Notes under the pieces: generated by a model
Seen by the model: only the letters and a program-made list of their open reading frames with translations
Told to the model about the DNA's origin: nothing
Databases searched by the model: none
Assembly: GCA_050288705.1 (NCBI GenBank)
Contig: JBNKEI010000141.1
Location: 1-37,554, forward strand
Direction of reading: 5' to 3'
DNA length: 37,554 nucleotides
Source of the DNA: JBNKEI01 sp050288705
Lineage (GTDB): Bacteria > Myxococcota > Myxococcia > Myxococcales > UBA5297
Made by a program: the position numbers and the translations under genes
Part shown: in pieces, positions 7,195 through 15,546 of the stretch
How the letters are laid out: every line of letters begins with the position of its first letter
How positions within the stretch are numbered: position 1 is the stretch's first letter

Positions 7195-8814
7195 GTGCAT
7201 AAATATAAATTTAAATATCTGCACAAGTTATTGGCGAGCTTTAGTGTAACCGTTGCGGTCACTATAATAATGTTTATTTTATATGTAAAACAAGATCAAA
7301 ATACAATTTCAATTATTAACGGTTTGTTTGCACATCGAGTGGATACTCTTGAAGTGTCTGACCATCGAAGTCGTGCTTTTAAAATTAGAATTGCAGAAAT
7401 AGAAATGACTAAATTTACTGACGTCTGGCCCGCCTATGATGCTGCCGACAAAATTCAGGACCAGATAACTCATTTTGAAGAACATATCGAGTCATGCATA
7501 GTCAACAAGAGCGTGAAGGCTGACTTGGTTGCGCAATTTAAAAAGAGCTGGATGTTTTATCGTAATAGTGTAGAAAAAACCATTATGCTAGTGAGGAAAA
7601 ATAAATTATCCGAAGCAAAAACTAACTTATCGTATTTTTCTCAGCCGCGATTTGATGTGCTCATCGATCAACTAAATCAAATTACGGTTATTCAGCAAGA
7701 AAAAGCAAAAAAACTTTTTTTGCGGAACGAGGTGCAGTTAAAAAGCGCAAGGTTTGTTTTTTTGGTCATTTCAATGGCCAGTATCGGTTTGACCATTATT
7801 TTGGCAATTTTTTTAGCCTGTTCATTGTCGCGCAAAATATTGCGACTACGTAACAGTACTTTGGAACTGGCTCTTGGTAAACTAGTCCAGCAACCCTTGC
7901 CTGTTACAGGTAGCGATGAAATCGATGATTTGGCCCAAGCCTTCAACTCCATGCAGTTTATGTTGCATTCAACCTTGCTGGAAATAAAAAAAACTACTTG
8001 CCTAATAGATCAGGAAGCTAAGAATGTGGTGGCTGCTTCCAATGAACAATCAAAAATATCTACCCGGCAAGCGACAGCTCTTGCTCAAACATCATTAACG
8101 GTCAATCAAATAGCTCTCAATTCCGAAAAGGCAAGCGAGCAGGCCAGTTCGGTAATATCAACCTCTGAACGCAGCGAAACTGTTACCAAGGAAGGACTTG
8201 ATAATATTCAGCAAGCTATGGAGGGCATGCGAATATTAGCAGAACAGGTAGGCGAGATATCGGAGGCGATTGATATACAAATAGAACATTCGCTGCGCAT
8301 TGCAGATATAATGCACGCAGTTAAGGATTTTGCTGAGAATACCAACTTGCTATCGCTTAATGCCTCACTTGAGGCAGCCCAAGCAGGAGAGCGAGCGCGT
8401 GGCTTTACAGTTGTTGCCGGAGAGATGCGAAAGCTGGCGGAACAGACCAAGCGAGCCGTTAACGACGTTCGCTCCATCCTTGGCGAGATTGAGGTGAGTA
8501 TTAGGCAATCGGTCCAAGTAACCAATGAAGGTCGCGAGTGTGCGCATTCTGCAATGACTCTGGCAAAGTCTGGTGGGTCCTCTATCGCCCGCTTGGCAGC
8601 AGTTATCCGCGAAACCTGTGATGCCGCTCGCTCTATTGCCGGCAATACACAACAACAAACCATAAGTATTAGTGAGCTGGTGCTGGCAATCGCTGATCTA
8701 TCCGATACCAATACGGGATTATTGGAAGGAACCAAACGCATAGAGAGAGTCGCGAGCAATCTCAATGCAGTGTCCGAAAGACTATCCGACATTACTAACA
8801 AGTATCAACTCTAG
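7195..8814 (+). CDS. Methyl-accepting chemotaxis protein
   Basis: This is a transmembrane chemoreceptor that passes ligand signals to CheA/CheW. With the GTG start it has 539 residues. TM1 spans about 11-30, a periplasmic helical sensor about 31-184 (four-helix-bundle size), TM2 about 186-211, and HAMP about 212-262 (SDEIDDLAQAFNSM). A long cytoplasmic coiled coil follows, with hairpin tip ENTNLLSLNASLEAAQAGE near residue 380-400. No CheR-binding pentapeptide is at the C-terminus. The GTG at 7195 is chosen because AAGG lies 7 nt upstream. The upstream ATG at 7126 is in frame but would overlap the previous gene by 65 nt and add a polar extension before TM1. The 4-nt gap indicates co-transcription and probable functional pairing with the solute-binding protein. 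Confidence 0.93.
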   Translation: MHKYKFKYLHKLLASFSVTVAVTIIMFILYVKQDQNTISIINGLFAHRVDTLEVSDHRSRAFKIRIAEIEMTKFTDVWPAYDAADKIQDQITHFEEHIESCIVNKSVKADLVAQFKKSWMFYRNSVEKTIMLVRKNKLSEAKTNLSYFSQPRFDVLIDQLNQITVIQQEKAKKLFLRNEVQLKSARFVFLVISMASIGLTIILAIFLACSLSRKILRLRNSTLELALGKLVQQPLPVTGSDEIDDLAQAFNSMQFMLHSTLLEIKKTTCLIDQEAKNVVAASNEQSKISTRQATALAQTSLTVNQIALNSEKASEQASSVISTSERSETVTKEGLDNIQQAMEGMRILAEQVGEISEAIDIQIEHSLRIADIMHAVKDFAENTNLLSLNASLEAAQAGERARGFTVVAGEMRKLAEQTKRAVNDVRSILGEIEVSIRQSVQVTNEGRECAHSAMTLAKSGGSSIARLAAVIRETCDAARSIAGNTQQQTISISELVLAIADLSDTNTGLLEGTKRIERVASNLNAVSERLSDITNKYQL

Positions 8815-8823
8815 CGCAAACTC

Positions 8824-10467
8824 CTAAGGAAGCATTCTTTGGATGTCATTAATGAATGCGTAAACCATTAATGAAAGAAGCATTGCAATGCCAATATAGT
8901 TTGCAATGGCTCGTGCTTGAAGACTCAATGGGCGTTTGCGAATAATCTCAATTCCTGAAGAAAGGATAAGAAAACCGTCGAGAACTGGAATAGGCAAGAG
9001 ATTCATTATTCCCAAATTGATGCTAATCAATGCCATTATTTGCAAGAAATAGTCCCAGCCCACATTGGCAGCACGCGAAGCAACGTCATACATCATTAGT
9101 GGTCCACCAAGGTTCTTGGGGCTTAGCTTGCCTTGAACAAAGTAGCCTACCACCATGGCAGTTCGTTGTATCTCTTCCGGTACAATGCGTAATGAGCGGT
9201 TCAATGCTTGAAAAACAGTAGATTCGTTAGAGATCTTTTCTGCATCAACAAACCTGGTCCAGCGTTGATCGGGAGTCGCCCCAAACCACCATTCTTGTCT
9301 TTGACTTCCTAGTTCCCTATTTACACGAGTTATTTGTTTCTGGACAATGTTTCGCTCAATACGGACGCCATTTTGAATAAATACCAGGGAAAAAGAACGT
9401 TCTTTTTGTTGCAAACGCAGATTTTCCAAAGTTTGCCATCCGGGAAGCGGTTTTCCAGCTACTTCTACCAGGCGATCGCCTCGGCGTAGTCCAGAATTCC
9501 AAGCCGGCGAACCTTCTTCTACGGAAAAAACGTAGAGGTCAGTGGGCTCAATTCCCCAATGACTTTTTCCTTCTTGAATCTTGGGGGTAAGAGTAGTTTT
9601 AAGGGTCCGGTAAGTAGTCAACGATTCTATTCCAGGTTCGGGTACATCGCGTACAACTGTAACCTCTACGGCGTCAAGGTGTTTGGCCAGCGCATCACGT
9701 AACTCGGGGTAGGTTGATACCGAAGTTTTTCCCACCCGCACAATCCGATCGAAAGTCTGCAATCCAGCTTGGGCAGCAGGTGAGTCTTGAGGATAGGCAA
9801 TTCCCACCAGCGGAGCAGAAGGTGAAGGTGAAATTCCAATTACTCCTCGAGTGACAGTTTCGATAGGAGTCTGGCTCTCCACTTTAGCTGGCACTAGATG
9901 GATAGTTTTGGAAGCTCCTTGGCGCTCATAGGTTAGAGAAATCTGCTGGCCAGGTCGCGGCTCAATCAGGCGTTGAACTTCGTAAAAATAGCGCACAGGA
10001 GTGGAATCAATTTCGGTGATTCGATCGCCAGCTTGAAGTCCAGCAAAATATGCAGGTTGACCAGGAAAAACCTGGCCAATTCGGGAAGAAATCTCCGTGG
10101 GTTGGAAATAGAAAGCTACAAAAAAAACCAGCGCAGGAAAAAGCAGATTCATTCCCGGCCCAGCGATTCCGATGAGGGCTCGTTTCCATGGCGATTGCTC
10201 AAAAAAACTTCTTCCTTTGTCTTGAGGATTAAGTCCTTCGCTGGGGTCTTCACCAGCCATACGGACATATCCTCCCAAAGGCAGGGCGGAAATGCGATAT
10301 TCAGTCTCTCCCCAAGTGAATCCTAAGAGCTTTGGACCAAATCCCAGAGAAAACTTCAAAACCTTAACCCGGAAGAGTTTTGCCATGAGAAAGTGGCCTA
10401 ACTCATGCACGAATATAAGAGTTCCCAGCAGAACAACGGTGAGAGCAATTTTTTCCAGTGTGTTCAT
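8824..10467 (-). CDS. rseP: RseP-type site-2 intramembrane metalloprotease with three PDZ domains
   Basis: This is an S2P-family zinc protease that cleaves transmembrane substrates such as anti-sigma factors or signal-peptide remnants. The zinc motif HELGH (H21, E22, H25) sits in TM1, and the third ligand motif NLLPIPVLDG ends the core (Asp near 497). Between them lie three PDZ-like segments (FAGLQAGDRITEID, AQAGLQTFDRIVRVG, WNSGLRRGDRLVEVAG); E. coli RseP has two. Length is 547 versus about 450 in E. coli, which the extra PDZ explains. The ATG at 10467 places the HELGH where the family has it. AAGGA is 13 nt upstream, and a TTG at 10488 is less likely. It is the last gene of the lipoprotein-uppS-cdsA-rseP run and converges with the chemoreceptor gene after a 9-nt gap. 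Confidence 0.94.
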   Translation of the reverse strand: MNTLEKIALTVVLLGTLIFVHELGHFLMAKLFRVKVLKFSLGFGPKLLGFTWGETEYRISALPLGGYVRMAGEDPSEGLNPQDKGRSFFEQSPWKRALIGIAGPGMNLLFPALVFFVAFYFQPTEISSRIGQVFPGQPAYFAGLQAGDRITEIDSTPVRYFYEVQRLIEPRPGQQISLTYERQGASKTIHLVPAKVESQTPIETVTRGVIGISPSPSAPLVGIAYPQDSPAAQAGLQTFDRIVRVGKTSVSTYPELRDALAKHLDAVEVTVVRDVPEPGIESLTTYRTLKTTLTPKIQEGKSHWGIEPTDLYVFSVEEGSPAWNSGLRRGDRLVEVAGKPLPGWQTLENLRLQQKERSFSLVFIQNGVRIERNIVQKQITRVNRELGSQRQEWWFGATPDQRWTRFVDAEKISNESTVFQALNRSLRIVPEEIQRTAMVVGYFVQGKLSPKNLGGPLMMYDVASRAANVGWDYFLQIMALISINLGIMNLLPIPVLDGFLILSSGIEIIRKRPLSLQARAIANYIGIAMLLSLMVYAFINDIQRMLP

Positions 10468-10552
10468 ATGAAATGACTCATCCTTCAAATTCTAAGGTGC
10501 ATCAAACCTGGACTTTTTTTGCTCCTGTGCTGCTTGAGGTGCTTTTCCCAGG

Positions 10553-11380
10553 CTAAGTAAAGCGACCAAATCCAAGATGGGCATAAAGAAATAGATATGG
10601 TGCATTAAAAATTAACGCATCAACCCGGTCGAGAACCCCCCCATGTCCAGGGATAAATTTTCCAGAATCCTTTTTTCCAAAACTTCTCTTAAACATCGAT
10701 TCGGTGAGATCTCCTAGCGGACCTAACGCGGCACAGGGAATGGCGACTAGTAAACAGTCAGTTATCGTCAGCGAAGAAAAAAGAGTAGCCTTAACCAACA
10801 AAGCGCCAACAACTGAACCAAAAAACCCTCCTAAAGCTCCCTCCCAGGTTTTTTTGGGAGAAACCAGAGAATGAAGCTTGTGCTTGCCGAAAGCCCGACC
10901 CGCAAAGTATGCAAAGGTATCATTAAGCCAAGTAATAGCCAGGGCAAGAAGAATCCAGGCGAACCCCTGAGGCATTTGCCGCAGGCCGCATAAAAAACCA
11001 AGAAGAAGCCCGCAATAGAAGACCCCAAAAAACACCAAGCTGATGCGGGCGGGAGCTTCCTCTAAAGGTCCAGCTACCAAATAGTACAAACTCAAGGCCA
11101 CCAGTAAAACAGGAATACCAACCAGAACAAAAGATGCGCATTCGTTTCGCCAGCCAGCAATTGCTAGTGGAATAGCTGCCGAGGCTAATATGCCCAAAAA
11201 CTGCCCTCCCTCTGGCTTAGGAAAGGCCATGGAATAGAGTTCCCATGCCAACAAACCACTGGCAAGCGAAACAAGAATTGCCGTAGGCCATATTCCTGAC
11301 CACAGGACAAATAGCACCCCAGGAAGAAGTAAGACTGCTGATAGTACTCGTATGAGCAGATTACGGTTGGCATCGGTCAC
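10553..11380 (-). CDS. cdsA: Phosphatidate cytidylyltransferase
   Basis: This enzyme makes CDP-diacylglycerol from phosphatidate and CTP at the inner membrane, the branch point of phospholipid synthesis. It is a multi-pass protein (275 residues, about seven or eight hydrophobic segments). The C-terminal CDS signature is clear: SPKKTWEGALGGFFGS, then DLTESMFKRSFGKKDSGKFI and the ending PGHGGVLDRVDALIF. The start ATG overlaps the uppS stop by 4 nt (ATGA), which indicates translational coupling. The usual neighbour dxr is absent between cdsA and rseP. Identity is secure. Confidence 0.95.
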   Translation of the reverse strand: MTDANRNLLIRVLSAVLLLPGVLFVLWSGIWPTAILVSLASGLLAWELYSMAFPKPEGGQFLGILASAAIPLAIAGWRNECASFVLVGIPVLLVALSLYYLVAGPLEEAPARISLVFFGVFYCGLLLGFLCGLRQMPQGFAWILLALAITWLNDTFAYFAGRAFGKHKLHSLVSPKKTWEGALGGFFGSVVGALLVKATLFSSLTITDCLLVAIPCAALGPLGDLTESMFKRSFGKKDSGKFIPGHGGVLDRVDALIFNAPYLFLYAHLGFGRFT

Positions 11381-12156
11381 TTGAGGCCCTCCAGGGAAGA
11401 TCGACCAGAGGATTGGCCAGAAATCTGGGCCCCGGTTAATCCAAAACGCCGCTGACGTGATTGAAAATCAATAAGAGCCTCCAGCAAAGCTTCCTCACGA
11501 AAATCTGGCCACAACGTGTCAGTAAAGAAAAATTCGGCATAGGCTGCTTGCCAAAGCAAAAAATTGGAAATTCGCTTTTCGCCACTGGTACGGATTACCA
11601 GATCTAAAGGTGGTAAATGGTGAGTGAACAATCGCGACTCAAAAGTCTGGGCATCAAGTCTTCCAGGCTCAACGCCATCCTGCAAGAGCTGTCGACAAGC
11701 ATGTAAAATTTCCTCGCGTCCTCCATAAGAAAGAGCCAGCGAAAGCACCATGCCCTGGTTATTCGAGGAATCGGTCTTAAGCTTTTCTAAAGGTTCGCGT
11801 ACATAGACAGGTAATCGGCCAATATCTCCAATAGACGATAGGCGAATGTTGTTGTCCATGATTTCCGCGCGCTCAGAAATTAAGTATTCGCGCAAAAGCC
11901 CCATTAGAGCCGCTACTTCCTGCGCAGGGCGTTGCCAGTTCTCGCTGGAAAAAGCGTACAAAGTAAGCGCCTTTATGCCCAATTGTCTCGCCGAACGGGT
12001 AATTGCACGCACCGAATTGCTACCTTCACGATGCCCTTCCACTCGGTCTAGTCCGCGGGTTTGTGCCCAGCGCCCGTTTCCGTCCATGATTATGGCTACG
12101 TGACAGGGAATGCGATGCGGGTCCAAATTAGCCTTCTTTTTTTCAGTTGCCGTCAA
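11377..12156 (-). CDS. uppS: Isoprenyl (undecaprenyl) diphosphate synthase
   Basis: This cis-prenyltransferase extends farnesyl diphosphate with isopentenyl units to the C55 lipid carrier for peptidoglycan and O-antigen. The catalytic motif VAIIMDGNGRWA puts the Mg-binding Asp at residue 25 with the chosen start, one off E. coli UppS (D26). Other landmarks are LTLYAFSSENWQRP, SYGGREEI and the C-terminal LVIRTSGEKRISNFLLWQ with FFTDTLWPDF. I chose TTG at 12156 because GGAGG lies 7 nt upstream (12164-12168), giving 259 residues, the normal family length. In-frame starts further upstream, such as ATG at 12204 or the frame opening at 12318, would add a non-conserved basic extension and have poor SDs. 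The stop overlaps cdsA by 4 nt. Confidence 0.94.
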   Translation of the reverse strand: MTATEKKKANLDPHRIPCHVAIIMDGNGRWAQTRGLDRVEGHREGSNSVRAITRSARQLGIKALTLYAFSSENWQRPAQEVAALMGLLREYLISERAEIMDNNIRLSSIGDIGRLPVYVREPLEKLKTDSSNNQGMVLSLALSYGGREEILHACRQLLQDGVEPGRLDAQTFESRLFTHHLPPLDLVIRTSGEKRISNFLLWQAAYAEFFFTDTLWPDFREEALLEALIDFQSRQRRFGLTGAQISGQSSGRSSLEGLK

Positions 12157-12326
12157 ATGAAAGCCTCCACGGTGAGCATGCTTACAGTTTTCATGCGGAA
12201 GCATAGCCCAAAGTGAGGCACACACTACCTTGCTGCGCCCCGAAAAAGAATACCGATGTTTTGCTTTTTTTTGGTAGTTTAACGAGCCTCGTTGAAAAAA
12301 CTTGGCTAACCCGATCAATTTTTTGC

Positions 12327-13133
12327 TCAGCGATCGAGGGTCACAATTCGTGCATTTGGAGGCGCAGAGGGCACAAAAAGTTCGCGTTCTAGGTTAGTGT
12401 TTACTTCGGTTTCACCGGTATACCGAACAGTCAATTCGGTTTCACCAGGCTGACCATCTGCTTCCACTGCCGAGAGCTTAATAGTGGTGGGTAACCGAAT
12501 GCTCTGAAAATCGCGGTAGCGATTAAAATGCAAGTTGTATCCTCGCTTTCCGCGAATCTCGCTGCGCACTGGGCGAAGAAATTCGGTCTCGATCCATAAG
12601 CGTTGGGTCACCTCACCTTGAGTAAGAGTAATAAGATAGGCGCGGGCTTCTTCGTCTAGCGAAAGACTTACCTTGGTGTACTGGATGCGCGGAACATCAC
12701 CCAAGAGCAGACGAACTATTTCCGAGGGCTCGATTTCTAAAGGAAAAACCAGACTGAAGTTTTTTGCGGTGGCCGGACCGGTGTAAAAAACCCCTTCCTC
12801 GTCTAAGTACAAGCCAAATTGGTCTTCGTTGCTTGCCCATACTGCCACTGGTTTTCCAAAAAAACTAAGGGTTTCAAAATGGAGTAATGCATTCTTCTGC
12901 GCGGCAATAAAATGGTCAGCAGTACCTGATTGCTCAGGTGTTTTAAGGCGTACCCGAGCTTCCGTGTTCACGGAAAATAATTTTGAACTTTGGCGGTCGA
13001 CTTCTTGGAGAAGAGCGTGGGCGTCGGTGTACATTCCTTGGAAGCCAAAACGCAGTGGGGGACGCGGGCATCCCAGCAAAAAAACAAGGAGGGCAAAAAT
13101 ACCTATCCATCGAAGATTTGCTCGCATTGACAT
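12327..13133 (-). CDS. Outer-membrane lipoprotein, DUF4292/LolB-like
   Basis: This is a predicted lipoprotein of 268 residues. A signal peptide ends in the lipobox LLGC, so Cys22 would be lipidated. The rest reads as a mainly beta structure (alternating LWIETEF, YNLHFNRYRDF, TELTVRYTG) like the DUF4292/LolA-LolB superfamily, which binds lipid acyl chains or lipoproteins. I recognise the type rather than a named gene. The ATG at 13133 is chosen: GAGGG is about 9 nt upstream, while a TTG at 13142 and an ATG at 13127 are alternatives. It is first in a minus-strand run with uppS, cdsA and rseP (170 nt to uppS) and diverges from an exbB gene over about 93 nt. A role in lipoprotein or OM lipid transport is inference. 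Confidence 0.75.
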   Translation of the reverse strand: MSMRANLRWIGIFALLVFLLGCPRPPLRFGFQGMYTDAHALLQEVDRQSSKLFSVNTEARVRLKTPEQSGTADHFIAAQKNALLHFETLSFFGKPVAVWASNEDQFGLYLDEEGVFYTGPATAKNFSLVFPLEIEPSEIVRLLLGDVPRIQYTKVSLSLDEEARAYLITLTQGEVTQRLWIETEFLRPVRSEIRGKRGYNLHFNRYRDFQSIRLPTTIKLSAVEADGQPGETELTVRYTGETEVNTNLERELFVPSAPPNARIVTLDR

Positions 13134-13226
13134 TTTTAACAACCCTCTTGATCTAAAAAGGAATAAGCACCACCCTACGCCGTTATCGCAAGTTTGTAGA
13201 GCAACTAAATCGGAGCAATAATCTTA

Positions 13227-13946
13227 ATGACCGGTGAAAATTTGTTTGCTGAGCTGAGCAGAGGTGGATACACCCTGCTGGTTATTCTTGGGTGTTCTTT
13301 GTTGGCACTGTTTATTGCGGTTGAGCGCCTGGTAATCATGTGGAGAGTTGTATCTGATGCCCATGCGTTAGGTGAGCAGGTGGCTAAGAATGTACTGCGA
13401 GGAGACTTTTTGGCTGCGCGAGCGGCGTGTGAGCGTAGTCGTGCGCTGGTGGGAGATATTTTTCTTGCAGGGTTCGCCCGCTACTCGCAAGGTTCTAAAG
13501 AATCTTTGGGTTCAGCGGTGGAGCGCGAACGTGCCTTGCTTCTTCTAAAACTTAAGAGCCATCTGTGGGTTCTGGGCACTTTGGGGACCATAGCGCCTTT
13601 TGTGGGTTTATTTGGGACTGTAGTTGGTATTCGTAACGCATTTACGGCTATGGCTGCCGCAGGCACCGGCGGATTCGCAGTAGTAGCCAACGGGATTTCC
13701 GAAGCATTGGTTGCTACCGCCGCGGGTATTTTTGTCGCGGTAGAAGCAGTGGTTTTATACAACTATTTTCAGGCACGCTTGGGCCAGATCGCCGCACGAA
13801 TAAAGCTAATCTCTGAAGAATTTGTGGAACTCGTAAAAGAAAAGTCCCCAATAGCGGGTTTAGGATTGCCGGCCACCTCGCAACTTCAGTCCGCCAAGTC
13901 AAACGACGAATCAGGAGCCCTGCATGGGAATGACCAACCGGCCTGA
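13227..13946 (+). CDS. ExbB/TolQ-type proton channel subunit
   Basis: This is an inner-membrane motor protein of the MotA/TolQ/ExbB family, which with ExbD/TolR couples the proton gradient to work at the outer membrane. Three transmembrane helices are seen: about 15-37 (YTLLVILGCSLLALFIAVER), and two in the conserved C-terminal domain that includes TLGTIAPFVGLFGTVVGI and GISEALVATAAGIFVAV. The length of 239 is normal. GGAG lies 11 nt before the ATG. It overlaps the following exbD by 23 nt, so the two form a pair. With no tonB, tolA or tolB here, a choice between Ton and Tol roles is not possible. The last 35 residues are a polar tail of no known role. Confidence 0.92.
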   Translation: MTGENLFAELSRGGYTLLVILGCSLLALFIAVERLVIMWRVVSDAHALGEQVAKNVLRGDFLAARAACERSRALVGDIFLAGFARYSQGSKESLGSAVERERALLLLKLKSHLWVLGTLGTIAPFVGLFGTVVGIRNAFTAMAAAGTGGFAVVANGISEALVATAAGIFVAVEAVVLYNYFQARLGQIAARIKLISEEFVELVKEKSPIAGLGLPATSQLQSAKSNDESGALHGNDQPA

Positions 13947-14370
13947 AGGCAACAGCGAAGACTATTCCGATGGAGTGGTGGCAGAAATCAATATCACGCC
14001 TCTTACAGATATCTTCTTGGTGTTACTTATAATTTTTATGGTGACTAGTTCCGCAATGGTCGATTCGGGCGGCCAAGCAGGGGTAAGAGTAGATTTGCCT
14101 AAAGGGGCTGCCCAAGATATTGCCCGAACTCAAAGTGACGTGGTAGTGGTCATTCTAGAAGATGGTAGAGCAGTGGTTGGCGGAGTAGTTCTTAGTGATG
14201 AAGAGTTGAAGGATTCTTTTAAGGAGGCCAAAACTCGGGCTACCAATACCTCCGTAATTCTGCAGGCCGATGCGGGCGTAAGGCATGGTCGGGTAGTAGA
14301 AATCATGGACTTGGCAAAACAAGTAGAGATTTTCAATTTGAATATCGCCACTCGATCAGATTCGCCTTGA
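13924..14370 (+). CDS. ExbD/TolR-type motor subunit
   Basis: This single-pass partner of the preceding ExbB/TolQ protein has 148 residues. A short cytoplasmic N-terminus is followed by EINITPLTDIFLVLLIIFM, with the proton-carrying Asp at residue 29, one TM helix and a periplasmic ExbD domain (VVVVILEDGRAVVGGVVLSD, SVILQADAGVRHGRVVEIMD). AGGAG lies 6 nt before the ATG, inside the end of exbB, so translation is likely coupled. A second ATG two codons later is possible. It converges with the hydratase gene, and the stops are only 9 nt apart. Confidence 0.92.
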   Translation: MGMTNRPEGNSEDYSDGVVAEINITPLTDIFLVLLIIFMVTSSAMVDSGGQAGVRVDLPKGAAQDIARTQSDVVVVILEDGRAVVGGVVLSDEELKDSFKEAKTRATNTSVILQADAGVRHGRVVEIMDLAKQVEIFNLNIATRSDSP

Positions 14371-14379
14371 ACAGGATTG

Positions 14380-15042
14380 CTATGCCGATTCAGCATCTTT
14401 TTTAGTCGTTCGGCATCTAAGTTTGGAGCCTGCTTTTGGCGAAGAGGGTTTTCGTTCAGAAGTAATTTCCTCCTCTTCAGAGGAAACCAGCGCCATTCTC
14501 GGTCGTGGATATCTACCCTTGGAGCTTCGTGGTTGCTCGTTTTGTTCGGATACATCATGAATGAGTGGGCTTTCCCCCCGTTTTTTCCTAGCTTCATCCT
14601 CGGAATTGTAAAAGACCTCGCCAGTAGCGTGTCCTTTTAAAACCAGTTCCCCTTTCTGGTTTTCTGCCCAGAGGTCTACATCGACGAAATAGTTTCCATG
14701 TTCATCTCGTCTTCTAGCCAGAACTCGACCTTTGCAGGCTAATATGTCACCTGGCCAGACCAGCTTGACAAAGCGCACCGCAATTTTTGTTAGCCGGCCA
14801 CCTTTTAGCCATTCCATAAGAAACTGAGCCATAAATCCCATCGGAAGCAGGGCATGAGCGAAGACCGAGGGCATTCCTGCTGCTTTTGCTTGGGCTTCAT
14901 CTACGTGCATGGGATTAAAATCGTTAGATGCACCCGCAAATTGGGCAATTTGCACCCGATCGATGGGCGATTTAACCAGGCTAGGTAGCTCGTCTCCCAC
15001 TCGCAAATTCTCTAAATAAAGCAGTTTTTTAGTTACCGCCAT
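14380..15042 (-). CDS. MaoC-like hot-dog dehydratase subunit with charged C-terminal tail
   Basis: Residues about 1-140 form a MaoC/R-specific enoyl hydratase hot-dog domain. The active-site motif is ASNDFNPMHVDEAQAKAAGM (Asp and His of hydratase motif 2), followed by VFAHALLPMGFMAQFL and VWPGDIL. It resembles HadB-type subunits that dehydrate 3-hydroxyacyl thioesters. The last 80 residues are not part of the fold: Ser/Arg/Lys/Glu-rich, probably disordered, with a run of acidic residues. The ATG at 15042 is chosen because GGGAGG lies 4 nt upstream; a TTG at 15057 is possible but less good. It follows a companion hot-dog gene by 51 nt, so the two likely act as a heterodimer like mycobacterial HadAB. 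The substrate is unknown. Confidence 0.85.
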   Translation of the reverse strand: MAVTKKLLYLENLRVGDELPSLVKSPIDRVQIAQFAGASNDFNPMHVDEAQAKAAGMPSVFAHALLPMGFMAQFLMEWLKGGRLTKIAVRFVKLVWPGDILACKGRVLARRRDEHGNYFVDVDLWAENQKGELVLKGHATGEVFYNSEDEARKKRGESPLIHDVSEQNEQPRSSKGRYPRPRMALVSSEEEEITSERKPSSPKAGSKLRCRTTKKDAESA

Positions 15043-15093
15043 GATGCCTCCCGCCAAACCAACTAGATTGAAAGAAAACTAAGGAAGGGAAGA

Positions 15094-15546
15094 TTACTCA
15101 GGAATTCGTAGGGGCGGTCTAGCCACAATGGTACGTCTAGACCGGTAGACCAGTTCTTTTTGTGCATTAAGTCCTTCTTCTTCTACTACTGCAAAATCCA
15201 TTACCCCTCCGCTTCCCGACTTTTCATAGATATCGACTACTCGGGTGGTCACGAAAAGCTGGTCTCCGGCACAAATGGGTAAGTAGTGCTCGAAACTTTG
15301 CTCGCCAATTAAAATGCTTCGCTCTCCTATTCCCAAAACTTCTTTCCAATCGACTCCTCCTGAAAGCGCCGAAGGAAAAGTAGGGGGAGCCAATAGACCG
15401 CGAAACCCGGCCGATCGAGCTGCCTCTTCATCATGATACAGAGGGTTGGTATCTCCGATCGCCTGCGCAAAGCGACGAATAGCTCCTTTTTCAATTTCGT
15501 TCAGAGCAGGAGGAAAACATTTTCCGATTAAACGACGATCAAGCAT
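15094..15546 (-). CDS. Hot-dog dehydratase subunit, HadA/FAS1_DH-like
   Basis: This 150-residue single hot-dog domain is of the N-terminal MaoC type (PF13452-like), as in HadA or HadC. It contains RFAQAIGDTNPLYHDEEAAR, GLLAPPTFPSAL and QSFEHYLPICAGDQLFVTTR. In the HadAB model this subunit shapes the acyl channel while the partner downstream supplies the catalytic Asp-His. A weak SD-like GGAA lies about 9 nt before the ATG. It is the first gene of a two-gene unit with nothing coding upstream for about 570 nt, so its promoter should lie there. Involvement in fatty-acid elongation or a special lipid is inference. Confidence 0.85.
   Translation of the reverse strand: MLDRRLIGKCFPPALNEIEKGAIRRFAQAIGDTNPLYHDEEAARSAGFRGLLAPPTFPSALSGGVDWKEVLGIGERSILIGEQSFEHYLPICAGDQLFVTTRVVDIYEKSGSGGVMDFAVVEEEGLNAQKELVYRSRRTIVARPPLRIPE

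Noticed and set aside
8208..8801. 197-codon frame (-) antisense to the chemoreceptor
   Set aside because: The chemoreceptor signalling domain is unambiguous in the other strand; this is a shadow frame.
12157..12318. N-terminal extension of UppS
   Set aside because: GGAGG sits 7 nt before TTG 12156, which gives the normal length and places the catalytic Asp where the family has it.
15058..15093. Possible fusion of the two hot-dog genes, which share a frame
   Set aside because: The gap contains more than one stop (TAA and TAG) and the second gene has its own strong SD, so they are separate genes.
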